A stretch of 64,000 nucleotides of DNA, from assembly GCA_013076295.1 (NCBI GenBank), contig RQOL01000519.1, forward strand, positions 2,346,488 to 2,410,487, written 5' to 3'. Source of the DNA: Sanderia malayensis. Lineage: Eukaryota > Cnidaria > Scyphozoa > Semaeostomeae > Pelagiidae. Positions 1 to 14,972 of the stretch are shown in pieces (within the stretch, counting starts at the first letter, position 1; each line of letters opens with the position of its first letter). Position numbers and translations under genes: made by a program. A model generated the notes under the pieces. It worked only from the letters and a program-made list of their open reading frames with translations. It was not told the origin of the DNA and did not search any database.

Positions 1-724
1 AAAGAGAGAAGTGTGAATGTCCTTTGTGATGTAATAGGAGCCATAGAATGAAAAGTAAACGATGCAAATTGGTTATCACATTACCAATGCAATTACAAAG
101 CGTCTTTGCATTGTTTAGTTGCAAAGGAATTGGACACGCTGTATAGTTATCACACGACACGGTCGCGTTCGTGCAGAAGAACATGATTCCATGATGGTGG
201 AGCAAATTTTTAATAAAAACAGATCGACAGAAATTTAAAATATTCCATCAAGTATACGGAACCTTGAATCTAATAAACTTTATGAAAAAGTCAACTAAAG
301 TGACGAGGGACAAGGTGTTGTAGAGTTTGAGGTTCGGAAGCAAAGAAAATACACTTTTGCTTACTGGTGAAATGTTTATTATATGCAGTAAAACCCCGAT
401 AATATAATCCTGCGATAACTAACCTCGGATAACTCGAAGTCGAACCAATATCTATCCCTCTTGAAAGCTTTGTTAGTACTTGTAAATCAACCCCCCCCCA
501 CGCAAACCCCTCCCCAATACCTCTGTCCCTATCACCTCCCAATACGATGACAATTCGCATATAAGAACCAGTAGATAGAAGTTTCTTAGTGATTTTTCAT
601 TATGAAGCGGTTTCTTATAAAGCGTGCATGTATAAATTCAGCGTTAAATTTCATTGTACTTGTATATATAAATATGCCGAACTAGAAAGCACCGTGCATT
701 ATCTTGGAACCACAGCTGGTATCT
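1..724. other. Left edge, no gene recognised
   Basis: No coding exon could be supported here. The stretch lies downstream of the first LITAF-like gene on the minus strand and probably includes its 3' untranslated region: a minus-strand AATAAA (plus-strand TTTATT) lies near 375. Around 385-440 a run with 'CCCCGATAATATAATCC' and 'CTCGGATAACTCGAA' resembles the ends of MITE-type elements seen near 48020 and 40240. A C-rich run lies at 491-500. Confidence 0.4.
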
Positions 725-2984
<2,260 letters not shown>

Positions 2985-3528
2985 GATGTTATACAATTAG
3001 CGAAGTAAATTAAGTTTCTCTCAATAGCATACGAAGGAACTGTGTACGTTTTACTCTGACATGTACTTTCACTTTGGAAAAAGCGATCGACGCATGAATG
3101 TCACATACAATTGTGATTGGTGAAGTGAGACTAATAGATGAAACCAGTTGTTATGTGAGGCCCTTTGAAACTTCGTCGTGATCAAATAGAATTTTCCATT
3201 ATTTATTTCCAAAATAAATAGCCCAGCCAGGATGCATAATGAAGTATTTAAAGGTGTATACACGTGTTCTAATTTCTATTCTACATTTTATTATTCTATA
3301 TTTCCATTCTACATTTTATTATTCTATATTCAACAACTACATTCATTTGAACATTGTTTGGCATTAATGTTATGATAGTATGATTGATGGAGGGGGTTCA
3401 AATTAGCTTCACGAAGAAGCTCTCATTTGTACCACCATTACTCTGGTTGAAATTACTAACAAGAACTACGAGTTGCTTTTCAATAAGAAAAAAGTTTAGT
3501 TTGTAAGAAACTTTGGACCAAAACTGTT

Positions 3529-5624
3529 CTATGCCAATCTGTAGTACCTGCCAACAATGGCGTTGCAGATAGGGCATCTGTGCACGACATCTTTGAAGTC
3601 ATCCATACAACAGGGAAAGAACCAAAGGCCAGTGAATGGACTGAAAACACAATGATTATGTTATCAGGCATTTTTACAGTGTTGCAAAGGTTGAAAGTTA
3701 CAAAGCAAACGCTGTCATTGACGCCAGAAGCATTTGGATGCGGCGGTGGGTAGCTAGCGAAAGGAATGGACATTGCGGAGGGAGAGCGTGGAAAGAGAAG
3801 TCTTCTGCTCCGCGTTTGGAATTTACGATACGAATCAAAGATGAAGTGAGACTTCCAGCTTTCAACGAATGATGTTAAGATTGCAATAAAAGCAGAAGGG
3901 TGCAGTGCCCCCACCACCCCTCGCTTCCAGCGCCCCTGACGCATGCAATGTTGTATACTCACCAAACCATGCAGCAAGCTGCAGATGACAACCAAACCAT
4001 GAGCCCAATTTTCGTGTTCACTGTAGTGGCAATATCAACTCGACAGCTTGGACAATTAACCGTGACTGGAAAAGTCTTGAATGGGACAGGGGGGACTGGT
4101 GGTGCAGTGGACAATTGTTGCATTTGGATTGGTTGCGCTGTTGTTGTTGTTGTTGCTGCTGAAGGCTGATTGGATTTTTGATGCCGAACAGTTTCGCTGT
4201 GACCTGTAATATGGGTTAAAGAGATGCAGAGAAATTTAATGAAAGAGGGAGACCCACACTTTTTTGACAAGAAAAATTTTTTTAGCGCAGTACTCAAACT
4301 TTAATTGTCAATCAAAGTAATATGAGTCAGTATAAATGTCCAACATATATAAAAGGTGTCAATTTACGTATGCGCCGATTATAATACACGTTTTTTTAAA
4401 TAAGAAATTGCTTTATAAGAAACTCACTGGTAAAAGGCCAAAAAATTAAGAAACTTCCACTGGTGAATGAGAAATCACTAAGAAACTTTTCAATTTTTTA
4501 TTCTTCTTTGAAATACTGTGCATGGTAATATCAATATCAATGAAGTAGACATGATGCTTATTGATTAATGTTAGACACCAAAAATCGATTTTCCAGCCTG
4601 ATCTTATTTTTCACTTGTTTCTTTCGTTTTTTCAAATATGGAATTAAGAAACTTTTGAGAAACTTTTCCTGGTAAAATGTGTCCAAAAATGGCCTGAAAT
4701 TAAGAAACTTTCACCGGTGAAGCTTTAGCCAAGTTTCTAATAAAATAAAATAAGTGTACACCATAAAATTTAGTTTTCCCTGCGGTAATTATTGTGTGCT
4801 TAGTTTTTTTTACTAATTTGACCTACTTTGAACTATGTTTGAACTGGTCAGGTGCTCCATGAATGGAGCTGGAATGAGGAAGAAATTGGATGCCATGGCA
4901 TGGATCAAATTTCCTTGCAGTGTTTGAAAGAGGAATCTCAGAGATTTTTCAGAAAAGGAAGCTTTTTGGTGAGATTTGACTTTTCAGAAACCAAAAGTGA
5001 AGTATCAGCAAAAAGTATGATAGATCTAAGTTGTCTTTATTCAGGTTTACTCCAAATTGATCTGCTTCAAAAGGGTGTTTTTCCCTGTTCGGAAAAAGTT
5101 GACCAGAATTGCCACATTCAACGAGCTGTACTGTTTACCTTTTCATCAGGAAATTTCCTTAAGAAATTGTCACTTACTAAAAAAAATTTGCAAAAACGGC
5201 CGAGAGGGTAGATAATCGAAAGAAACGCTGGAGTCTACGCTGCCGTGAAACATTTTATTTTAAAAGATTGTCACAGCCACGCCAAATCAAAATCGCAAAT
5301 TACATGAAAGTACAGAGCCAAGAAATAAAGTGAACTTAGTTTAAGAGTTGATCTTTAAAAAATACGCAAATGGGAATTCACAACGGCTCAAACAACTGGG
5401 GAAATTCTGTGATTTGGTTTTAGTGCAGTTACACCATTGATAATATATATCTTCCTTTTCATTCAACCTTTGACAGTTTTCAGCCTGTTCTGAATCAACT
5501 TTGTACCACACACTAACTATACTATATTGCGTATGCTACGTCATTAAAATTGAAAACAATTTCGTATTTACGTACCTGGTTGTTGTACTTGTGAATAATC
5601 TTGGAGTGTGGACTGGAGAGACAT
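3529..5624 (-). CDS. LITAF: LITAF-domain protein, copy 2, divergent (three exons, 133 aa)
   Basis: Minus-strand exons 5624-5576, 4203-3963 and 3640-3529 join in frame with the same intron phases (1, then 2) as the other three copies. Zinc pair CPSC is at residues 67-70 and the signature HRCPIC at about 117-122, with exactly the same spacing between the two pairs as in copy 1. The N-terminus is Gln-, Thr- and Pro-rich but lacks the PPxY motif of copies 1 and 4. The wedge sequence is more divergent and richer in Cys and Phe. Placed between two much more similar copies, it is the outlier of the cluster. It appears intact; whether it still engages WW-domain ligases is doubtful given the lost motif. 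Confidence 0.85.
4380..4760. repeat. MITE-like element, TTATAAGAAAC family
   Basis: This stretch in intron 1 of LITAF copy 2 has a poly-T start, 'CTTTATAAGAAACTC', several TTAAGAAACTT words and a reversed end ('AAGTTTCTAATAAAA'). It resembles the stretches at 1555-1850 and 47550-47910. Boundaries are approximate. Confidence 0.4.
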
Positions 5625-6279
5625 GCAATTGGAAAATTGGTGCAAAAAAAGCTATGCCAGGAATACCAAGGTTATGATTGAACTATGTACGTGACGCACG
5701 CAAAAGTACCACTTTCTAATGATTTGGGTCGAAAATCACAGCAAATATGGGCTGTGAGACCGGCCAACTACTACAATGGGATTGGCCAACTACTACAATG
5801 CAGTCATTGTTGTAGCAAGCCAAACGTTAAGTACAGTTGCGAAGTAAGTAACATGAACCAATTAGAAATAATGTCCTGCTTTTCGCGACAGAGATTCATT
5901 TACTACTGTTCCTCTTCTGTCATTCAAAATTTTGAGCTTCCGGAGGGAGGATTATTAGGGGGTTTAATAAAGAGGGGGGAGGCTTAATAAAATTCTGTAA
6001 TAAACATCAGGAGAATGTTCCTGCAAAACAACACCAATATTATCGATTTTATTATTGTTATCAAGTGAAAGCATAAGTCAATTTTCATATGAAATTGTAT
6101 CAAACGTATGGAATTATACATAACTGTTTGCTTATTACACTAATTACACTGTAATACCTATTACCATGAAAATGTAATAGGTATGTACGAATTGAAAACT
6201 GCTGTTACTAATCAGTAATGATGATTACATAAACATATAAAGCAGCTGAAGCTTGTCATTAGGACATCAAGCGTTTTCA
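5625..6279. other. Intergenic spacer between LITAF copies 2 and 3
   Basis: No gene is recognisable. The 100-codon open stretch at 5685-5987 has no family features and looks like chance. A G-rich fragment at 5938-5990 ('GGGGGTTTAATAAAGAGG') resembles the ends of the MITE family at 8221-8482. The rest is AT-rich and presumably holds the promoter of copy 2 and the 3' end of copy 3. Confidence 0.35.
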
Positions 6280-7584
<1,305 letters not shown>

Positions 7585-7829
7585 GTTGCTGTATTATTAG
7601 AATAGCGAAAAGAAATTAAATTGATACGTTCAGTTCAACGCAACAAAACTAAAAGCGCATATCTTTGCGATTTTCAAAGGTTATCTATCATCAACATTCC
7701 TTATCGCCAAATGTATGAGAAAACATACATTTGTTTTTATGGTGATTTGATTGGTGAAATGTTGAACCGAAGACAATAAAATACTTGAAGTGTTTGCACA
7801 GCAGGGTGCACTATCTCTAAGCCCGGGCG

Positions 7830-7969
7830 GCTATCTATAAAAGGGAGAGCGGGGAATCAGGGAACGGGGAACGAGGAATAGAGAAAAGGGGGAATATGAC
7901 GTCATACAACATCGTGTGACGTCATACTCCCCTTTTCTCTATTCCCCGTTCTCTCTTTTACAGATAGGC
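7830..7969. repeat. Near-perfect hairpin palindrome, about 140 bp
   Basis: The left arm starting 'CTATCTATAAAAGGGAGAGC' is the reverse complement, with few mismatches, of the right arm ending 'CTCTCTTTTACAGATAG'. The centre holds two TGACGTCAT-like palindromes around a short loop. A related fragment lies near 11490-11530. No ORF is present. I infer a foldback MITE between LITAF copies 3 and 4. Confidence 0.75.
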
Positions 7970-8220
7970 AATCGCGGGCATCGTTCTTTATTTTTTCGTA
8001 TTTATCAAATTGAGAAATACATTGAGAAACCGTTTCTTATTTATCTTGTGTACGTACCTGGCTTGGCTGTTGCTTGCTCGTTCAACGCAAAGATGGGTTT
8101 TGTTCGCACATGATGTGTGCTAAACACACCAAAAGAACAGCAGGTGCTTTTGTTTCGGCATATGGCTTTGAAGCTCTTCAGAGTTATTTTCATATGCTCT
8201 TCAGTCAGCACTATGTGATT

Positions 8221-8482
8221 ACCGTAGTTTCTCGATTAAACGCCCCGGGGCGTTTATTAATCTCGGCACTTATTGAGGGGCGCCTAATCGAGGGGGGCGT
8301 TTATTAGAAAGTACAAGATCACAGCCTCTGTCATTGGGTCCAGAAAAAGAGAAAAGGTTTAGTTGTGCCTTGCCTTTGTCGAGCAACAATACACTACAAA
8401 GTTGCTAGCATAAGGGAGCGTTTATTCGAGGGATGCTTTTAATCGGGGGGGGGGGAGGCGGTTTAATCGAGGAAATACGGTA
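8221..8482. repeat. MITE, CGTATTTCCTCGATTAAACGCC family
   Basis: The element opens with 'ACCGTAGTTTCTCGATTAAA' and closes with 'TTTAATCGAGGAAATACGGT', an imperfect terminal inverted repeat. GC-rich 'CGCCCC' blocks are set in AT-rich DNA. Related copies are at 16892-17450, 26807-26979, 50136-50252 and, as fragments, 40655-40725 and 57005-57125. Confidence 0.65.
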
Positions 8483-9097
8483 ATGTTGTTCTGTTTTAAA
8501 TTGTATTTGACGACCTCATTCAATTCCTTCTTAATGTTATTCATGGCATATTTATATTCACTATTTATAATTAATTGCTGAGAAATTTAATGCAAAATCC
8601 AGATTCCAAAACGAGGCCATTGGGTTTTCAAGTCAAACATAGTATTTCAGAAGTGAACAACAACACAGTAAAAAGAGCCTCTATTGGTTCTTAGCAAAAA
8701 ACACAGTTTAAAACGTGTTTATTAACCTTGGAACAGACAGTCTAAAGTTGAATTAAAGTAAATTTTAACTATAGGTAAGCTATCAGAATATTTGTTCATG
8801 GAATCAGAGAAGTGATTTAAGTGATTGGTTGTAATTTACACACTGGTTTTTACTTTATTACAAAGAGTTAATTGGTATTACATTGATAAGACTTTATTTT
8901 CCAACAATTCTCTCTTCGTTATTATTATTATATTATCAGACAAGGTCAGTTGTTACATATTTCAATATCTACACAAAATCTCTACAGCAATGGTCCTGAA
9001 AATGCAAACTTGTGCATATTCCTGTAATGGACACTAATGCCAATCATGGCATAATTAGAATCGAAAAAGAAGTCTCTTCGTTTTCAGCATCAACAGA

Positions 9098-10032
9098 TCA
9101 TGCCCTCTTGTAAGCTCCAACAATGTGTTGGCAGTTTGGGCAAGTGTGAATGCAGTCTTTCAAGGACTTGATGCAAAAAGGAATTAAGAAGCAACCAAAA
9201 ATTCCACTGAAAACAAGAAAAAAAACATGGATTTATGCCAAAAATGGAAAAGCAAATCCAGGGCAACCTTATTGAGGGGGAGCTTGTTAGGGGAGGTGGG
9301 GGAAGGGGCTAGTAACTTAAGCTATCCTTGAATAGTAAGAAGTTAAGCTACACCTGGAATACAATATCTATGGATTAATGGTGTAGGTAGGAGCCAAAGG
9401 GCCTGGGGGGAAAGGGGGCACGTGCCAATGAGGCAAAATGTACATTGCATATGTCACTACATGCATATAACATAACATGGCATAAGATGACAAAGCAGAA
9501 AATAACATAGCATACCCAATTACGCAGATACTGCCAGAGACCAACCAAGTCATGAGGCCGTTTTCATACGTCACATCAGTTGTGACGCTGGTTTGACATC
9601 TTGGGCAAACTATCTTGACTGGAAATGTGTCAAATTGGAAACATGGTTGTTGAATCAGAACTGTTTGACTTGTTGGAGGCTGCTGAGTGTATCCTGCTGC
9701 AGTTAAAACAAGCGAGAAGATGAAAGAATAACAATTTTGCACTGTTCTGTTGGCAGTTTTTTAATTTACATATCCATAAAACATTTTTTCAGCTTAAAAA
9801 CTGTTTTCCTACAAGGCATTAGATAGCTATGCAGCAGGTTCAACAAATTTGCGAGATATTAAACACAGAGCTCTATTTAATTTGGCTCACAAGACCAGGT
9901 GATGTGTTGTATTGTATATGGCCTACGATCTTACATACAACGCATGCAAAAGCTACCTTGCTGTGGTGGAGTCGCGGAATAAACAGGTTCAGTTGCCGAT
10001 TGTTGGTATGGTGGTGGCTTTTCCCAAGACAT
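9098..10032 (-). CDS. LITAF: LITAF-domain protein, copy 4 (three exons, 121 aa)
   Basis: Minus-strand exons 10032-9957, 9696-9516 and 9206-9098 join through phase-1 and phase-2 introns exactly as in the other three copies. The N-terminus has a PPPY motif at residues 6-9. CPRC is at 56-59, a hydrophobic wedge follows at about 72-99, and the family signature HTCPNC is at 106-111, ending ...YKRA. This is the most upstream copy in transcription order and the shortest protein. It faces ABHD6 head to head, about 1.8 kb apart. Family knowledge places such proteins on endosomal membranes as adaptors for ubiquitin ligases and ESCRT-dependent sorting. Nothing is broken. Confidence 0.9.
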
Positions 10033-10176
10033 GATTATATAGAAAGAGTACCTTTAGTACCGATAGCGTTAAATACCACGATATTACTAAAAATAATTGG
10101 GACTTATCCAGCTTGATTCTGTCCTTCGATTGTCCGTGATTTCGTTTTGGTTTGTTTTGGTTGTGTAATATTCTTT

Positions 10177-11252
10177 AAGGCGGATTTACACGGTACAAGT
10201 TGGCTACAAGTTTTTTCGATATTGGACTGCAAACTTGAACTTGTATCGTGTAAATGCCCTAAAATTCTGTTCACGCCTGTTGTTTTGATTGACGTTAATC
10301 CTCCATCACAGTCGAAAAATTTCTGACTCGATGTCAAAAAGTTTTCAGTTCACACCATTTTTTCAAAGACGCCGCAAATCGCTACTTCACGTAAGGTTTG
10401 TTTTGATTCGCGAATCGCAAATTTTGGGAAGGAAAACTCAATTTTCGCAGCAAAATGGTTCTGATAACGGATAAAAGTTTATCTCGCGTGCGTCAACTTA
10501 AATTATCAGATTTATGAAGAAATTTATGACAAAATTTCAGCACCATAATTAATTAAATACTCAAAACAAGCAACAACATTGCCCCATGCCATGAAACGCG
10601 TTCTGGGCCATAAAGATGGTTTGCAAACGTCTCTCAAACTGTTTCTCAAACTGTTTCCTTCATATTTCAGATGACCATGCCAAAAACATGTTAGAAATGG
10701 ATATATACAACGCTAATTTGTCCAAAAGCATATTAGGCCCACCGCAATACAAGCAGCACCATAATCAGCAATGAAAATGCAAATAATATTGTAATAAACC
10801 TTTTGATGGATAATGATTATTATTATTATTTTATTATACCATAATTAATAATGGCTTGTTTTGAGTATTTAATTAACTACTGGTGCTAAAATTTTGTCAT
10901 AAATTTCTTCATAAATCTGATAATTTAAGTTGACGCACGCGAGATAAACTTTTATCCGTTATCAGAACCATTTTGCTGCAAAAATTGAGTTTTCCTTCCC
11001 AAAATCTGCGATTCGCGAATCAAAACAAACCTTACGTGAAGTAGCGATTTGCGGCGTCTTTGAAAAAATGGTGTGAACTGAAAAACTTTTTGACATCGAG
11101 TCAGAAATTTTTCGACTGTGATGGAGGATTAACGTCAATCAAAACAACAGGCGTGAACAGAATTTTAGGGCATTTACACGATACAAGTTCAAGTTTGCAG
11201 TCCAATATCGAAAAAACTTGTAGCCAACTTGTACCGTGTAAATCCGCCTTTA
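10177..11252. mobile_element. Large foldback element, about 395-bp inverted arms
   Basis: The left arm 10177-10571 and right arm 10854-11252 are inverted copies at very high identity, separated by about 280 bp of AT-rich spacer with ATT repeats. Each arm also contains a smaller palindrome: 'GGATTTACACGGTACAAGTT' near its outer end and 'AACTTGTATCGTGTAAATG' about 60 bp inside. Both arms show short open frames, but these mirror each other and are not genes. No transposase is seen. It sits in the shared upstream region of LITAF copy 4 and ABHD6. Confidence 0.85.
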
Positions 11253-11800
11253 CGAAGTCTTCCAGAAATAGAATGACGTCAACTTTCCTCCACTTTTGTT
11301 GTGGTCACCGGGTGGTGGCAAGCAGCACACGTGCAAAATTGGACTGCACAAATGCCCTTGGACAAAATAGACAAAGGAAGTAAAAAGAATTGGCCGCAAA
11401 CTTTCGAATGAGCACACATATATCTCATTTCTCATCTCTGAAACTTTACTTCATGAATAAGGAGGACACAGTCCTATCTAATAGGCGCATCTATAATAGG
11501 GAGCGGGGAAGCGGGGAATGGAATGGTGACCACACCACAGAGAATTAAATTCGTGTGTGCAAGAAGATAGCATTTCAGTGGACATTTTCAAATGTTCCCA
11601 AGACACTGTTTCTTCCATTGCAAGTAACAAATTTAATTCACTACTATGTACATACATAACCACTTCATAAAAAGAACAGTTCAACTTTCTTCCGCATCGA
11701 GCAATGCAAAAGAAAAAGGTGGGAGGGATAAATACTGTTGCTCCTTGTCCTTCTCCTCATCCCGCATGCAGCCAGCTGCACAAAACACAGGTTTTGCAAA

Positions 11801-14414
11801 ATGACAGACTGGGAAACCATCTTTCCACCATTGAAGAAAATTTTCATCTTTCAACTCTTTTGCACAGTATGCCTTCTTCTAGTGTTGTTCAAGTATCCAA
11901 TTTTGATTCTTAAAGTTTGGCAACGGTAAGTCTTGATTCCATCTGTAATTTTACATATAGTCCAAAGTCCAACAGAAGAATATTTTGCTCATCCAGTAGG
12001 TGATATCCAGCCATTAAATTCTTTTAGTAAAGTCTTCCTTTTCATCTAATCTCTATCGCATCATAGGTATCTGATCTTCAAGACTGGCTTTTCTCTGCGC
12101 AAGTGTCGTGTCTCAGACAATTTTGAGTTTGAATACATCGAAAGAGGTAACAAGGATGAACAGGAGATTTCAGTTCTGCTAATTCATGGCTTCTCATCAT
12201 CCAAAGACAATTGGTGTATGATGGCAAGTTACATCCCAAAACGGATTCATGTAATAGCCCTGGATTTGCCCGGCCACGGTGGAACAACTAGAAAGGAGAA
12301 AGATGACCTCAGTGTTCATGGTTTTGTAAAAAGAGTTGAGCAGGTTAGAATGAACATAAATGTATTATATTGAGCTTTGAGCTCCACCTAACTCAAAATT
12401 TTACCACTTGATAAACTTATTAAACCCTAGGCGTAGAGTTATATTTTCTCCAGGGGGGGCTCAAGTGGATTTTTTTTGGGAATTTAATTCTGTGTTTCTT
12501 ATGATATGAGAAACAAGAAAAACAAGTAATATCATCTAAATGATCTGGATCAGAATGATCTAAATCTCAAAGATCTGAGTTTTGAAAGTTTGTGAGAAAT
12601 TTCTATTTCTCAAAGCAAAAACGAGTAAGTAAGTAAGTGTGAATATTTATACTGGGTAGCTATTTCAACTATGACAGCTGTTATCAATGTAGGTCCAGTT
12701 GGTATTAACCCTTACCCCCAGACATTCTGGGTAATCATTTACCAACCTCGGAAAGATGGAGGCTGAGCTAGCTGATGGCTTATAGTTCATGGTTTCGACC
12801 ATATGTGGATTTGAACCAGTGAAGGCATGGCCTCTACAGCAACAGCTAGATGACTGAATGGACTGCTAATTTTTCAGGGGGTGGGGCTGCACCCCCCTTC
12901 AGAAGGGTCCAAGGGGAGCTGAGGAAATTGATATTCAATGTTTGACAAGCTAAGGACCATTTGCCAGGGTCCTTGAGTGATTTCAGTTATCTGGAGGGTT
13001 CTAATTACTACTATTCCTTTCAGTTTGTAGAAGCAGTTGGCTTGAACAAGAAGAAGTATCATCTGATGGGCACATCTTTCGGTGGCTGCATTGCTGGCGT
13101 TCATACTGCCATGTTCCCTGATCATATTTTATCATCAATGCTCGTGTGTCCGGCTGGTTTGGACACACCTGTCAAGAGTGAGATGATTCTCGCCTATGAA
13201 AATCACAGCAAGATCAAATTGTTGCCAAAAAATGAAGACGAGTTTGATGAGATGATCGCAATGCTTGTTCACAAACCGGTGAAGATACCAAGAATCATTG
13301 TCACTGGGATAATGCAGGCAAGAAGGAAAGCTCACAGTTTTTTAATGAAATGTAAGTGCAACATTGTCTTGATTTGAAATTTTATTTGCTATAGTTTGAA
13401 ACAAGTTGGAACATTGGAAGACACTTGTGAGCACAGGGAAACATTTGTGAGCATAGGAAAACATTTCTGAGCATATGCACACATGATCCAAATACACAAT
13501 AAGAGAATTAGCTAATGACTTGTGCAGGAATGTCCCATATATAAGAACCTACAAATTTTGCATCAAGTAGCCTGTAAACAATAACCTATTGGTTTTAACA
13601 ATAGGCTTTTGTTATTCTATTGTTTTGAGCAGAAATTTCATACTGGATGCTCTTAATCCATTGGTTCTTAGGGTTCTTGTTGTACCTTGTGATAAAGTTT
13701 GAAATACCTCTCGTCATTTGAAACACTGTGCAATTACTTGAAGCTCTATCATGAAGCCTGCAGGAAACTTCAGTTGTTAAAAAGAGAGACAATTGTTAAA
13801 AGAAGTAACAGGCTTGATCAGAAACCTTAGTTTCAGCGGAAATACCTGCTTATAAGCTATACTTTTTCATGCAACGAAGGCTGTAAACGGGTTTCTTGAG
13901 GTTTTATTGTAAACAGACTGGTATTTCAAAGCGTTATTCTTCAACGTTAAGAGCAATGTTTGTTTTTTTTATTACAGTGCTAGAAGAAATTATTTCCGAT
14001 GAGAATAAATTTATTTTAGAGGAACATCTTCCAGAAATTAACACCAACGTTTTGGTTGTTTGGGGGAAACATGACAATGTAAGTGTGGAAATCTCATTTT
14101 TTGTAACCTGTAGGATCAAGCATGTGAACAGTGTGGGCTAGAGGGTAACCAAAGAAAATGAAGGGCATGTGCACCCCCCTGCTCCTGCACCACTGGTGTG
14201 AGAAGCTTCATATCCTGTTTGCTTTTTCACTGGTGTTTAAATTTTTAAATTCTTGCAGGCTTTGGATGTTTGTGGTGCTGAAATAATAAGAAAGAAGTTG
14301 CCATCGTGCCGGGTGGAAATTCTTGAGGAATGTGGTCACAGCATTGCCCTGGAAAGGCCGAGAAAATTAGCAAGAATACTGACAAGCTTTGTCGATGAGT
14401 CACATTCAGGGTAA
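11801..14414 (+). CDS. ABHD6: ABHD6-like monoacylglycerol lipase (five exons, 328 aa)
   Basis: A serine hydrolase of the alpha/beta-hydrolase fold. ABHD6 is a membrane-bound lipase that hydrolyses monoacylglycerols such as 2-arachidonoylglycerol and other lysolipids. Exons: 11801-11925, 12067-12343, 13024-13351, 13978-14078 and 14259-14414, all phases consistent. Residues 14-37 form one N-terminal membrane anchor, as in ABHD6. HGF at 82-84 is the oxyanion-hole motif, DLPGHGGTTR is at 108-117, and the nucleophile elbow GTSFG puts the catalytic Ser at 152. Asp276 (WGKHD) and His304 (CGHS) complete the triad; their spacing of 28 matches the mammalian enzyme. An in-frame ATG at 11738 would add 21 residues; 11801 was preferred because the anchor then sits at the usual distance from the N-terminus. 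Length is close to the roughly 337 aa of vertebrate ABHD6. Confidence 0.92.
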
Positions 14415-14709
14415 TTTTTAGCTGCACTTTTAATTACCATTTTAATTAAGTATGCTACATCACAATGCCCCAACCAATTTTTTTAGATTTGTCATTTTGT
14501 TGCCACAGCAAATGCTTTTACACCTTTCAAATAAACAGATATACATGATCAGAGAAGAATTTTTTAGCTGCACTTTTTATTACCATTTTAAGTAAGTATG
14601 CTGCATCAAAATGCCCCAACCAATTTTTTTAGCTTTGTCATTTTGTTGCCACAGCAGTATGCTTTTAAATTTTTCAAGTAAACAGATATCCATTATCAGA
14701 GAAGAATTT
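14415..14709. repeat. Tandem duplication, two copies of about 147 bp
   Basis: The segment 14415-14560 is repeated at 14561-14709 with about 10 percent difference. Both copies begin 'TTTTTAGCTGCACTTTT' and end with 'ATCAGAGAAGAATTT'. The duplication starts immediately after the ABHD6 stop codon and so lies in its 3' untranslated region or just beyond. Confidence 0.8.
14530..14535 (+). terminator. Candidate polyadenylation signal for ABHD6
   Basis: AATAAA lies 116 bases after the ABHD6 stop, inside the first copy of the 3' tandem duplication. The second copy has AGTAAA at the same place, so only one canonical signal is left. No transcript evidence is available. Confidence 0.35.
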
Positions 14710-14972
14710 AGAGATTTCATTCAAAGTAGAAACCCAATCAATTATATCATCTTAATGATACATATGTATTGTTGAAATAATGTTAAAGTTATAATACAAA
14801 TAATATTAGGACAAAATGGCATGTAAATCAACAAATCATAATAGCGAAGGAATTAAATAAGCAATCAATGTGACTTGTGAATACATGACATATATTATCT
14901 ATAAAGCAAATTTGCCCATGGAATACAGCGTCTGAAGCGCTGCTGGATAAAGAGCCAAGTTTTCAGAAAATT

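Noticed and set aside
3480..3995. 171-codon minus-strand frame
   Set aside because: It overlaps LITAF copy 2 exon 3 in another frame; the conserved HRCPIC signature and splice sites support the other frame.
8050..8125. Possible lost first exon of a LITAF copy on the minus strand (ATG followed by AAG|GTACGT-type donor)
   Set aside because: The frame from the ATG stops after nine codons before the donor, and no matching domain exons follow that are not already used by copy 3.
10104..11435. Paired open frames of 77 and 107 codons around 10.1-11.4 kb
   Set aside because: They are the same peptide read from the two arms of the foldback element; no protein family and no splice context.
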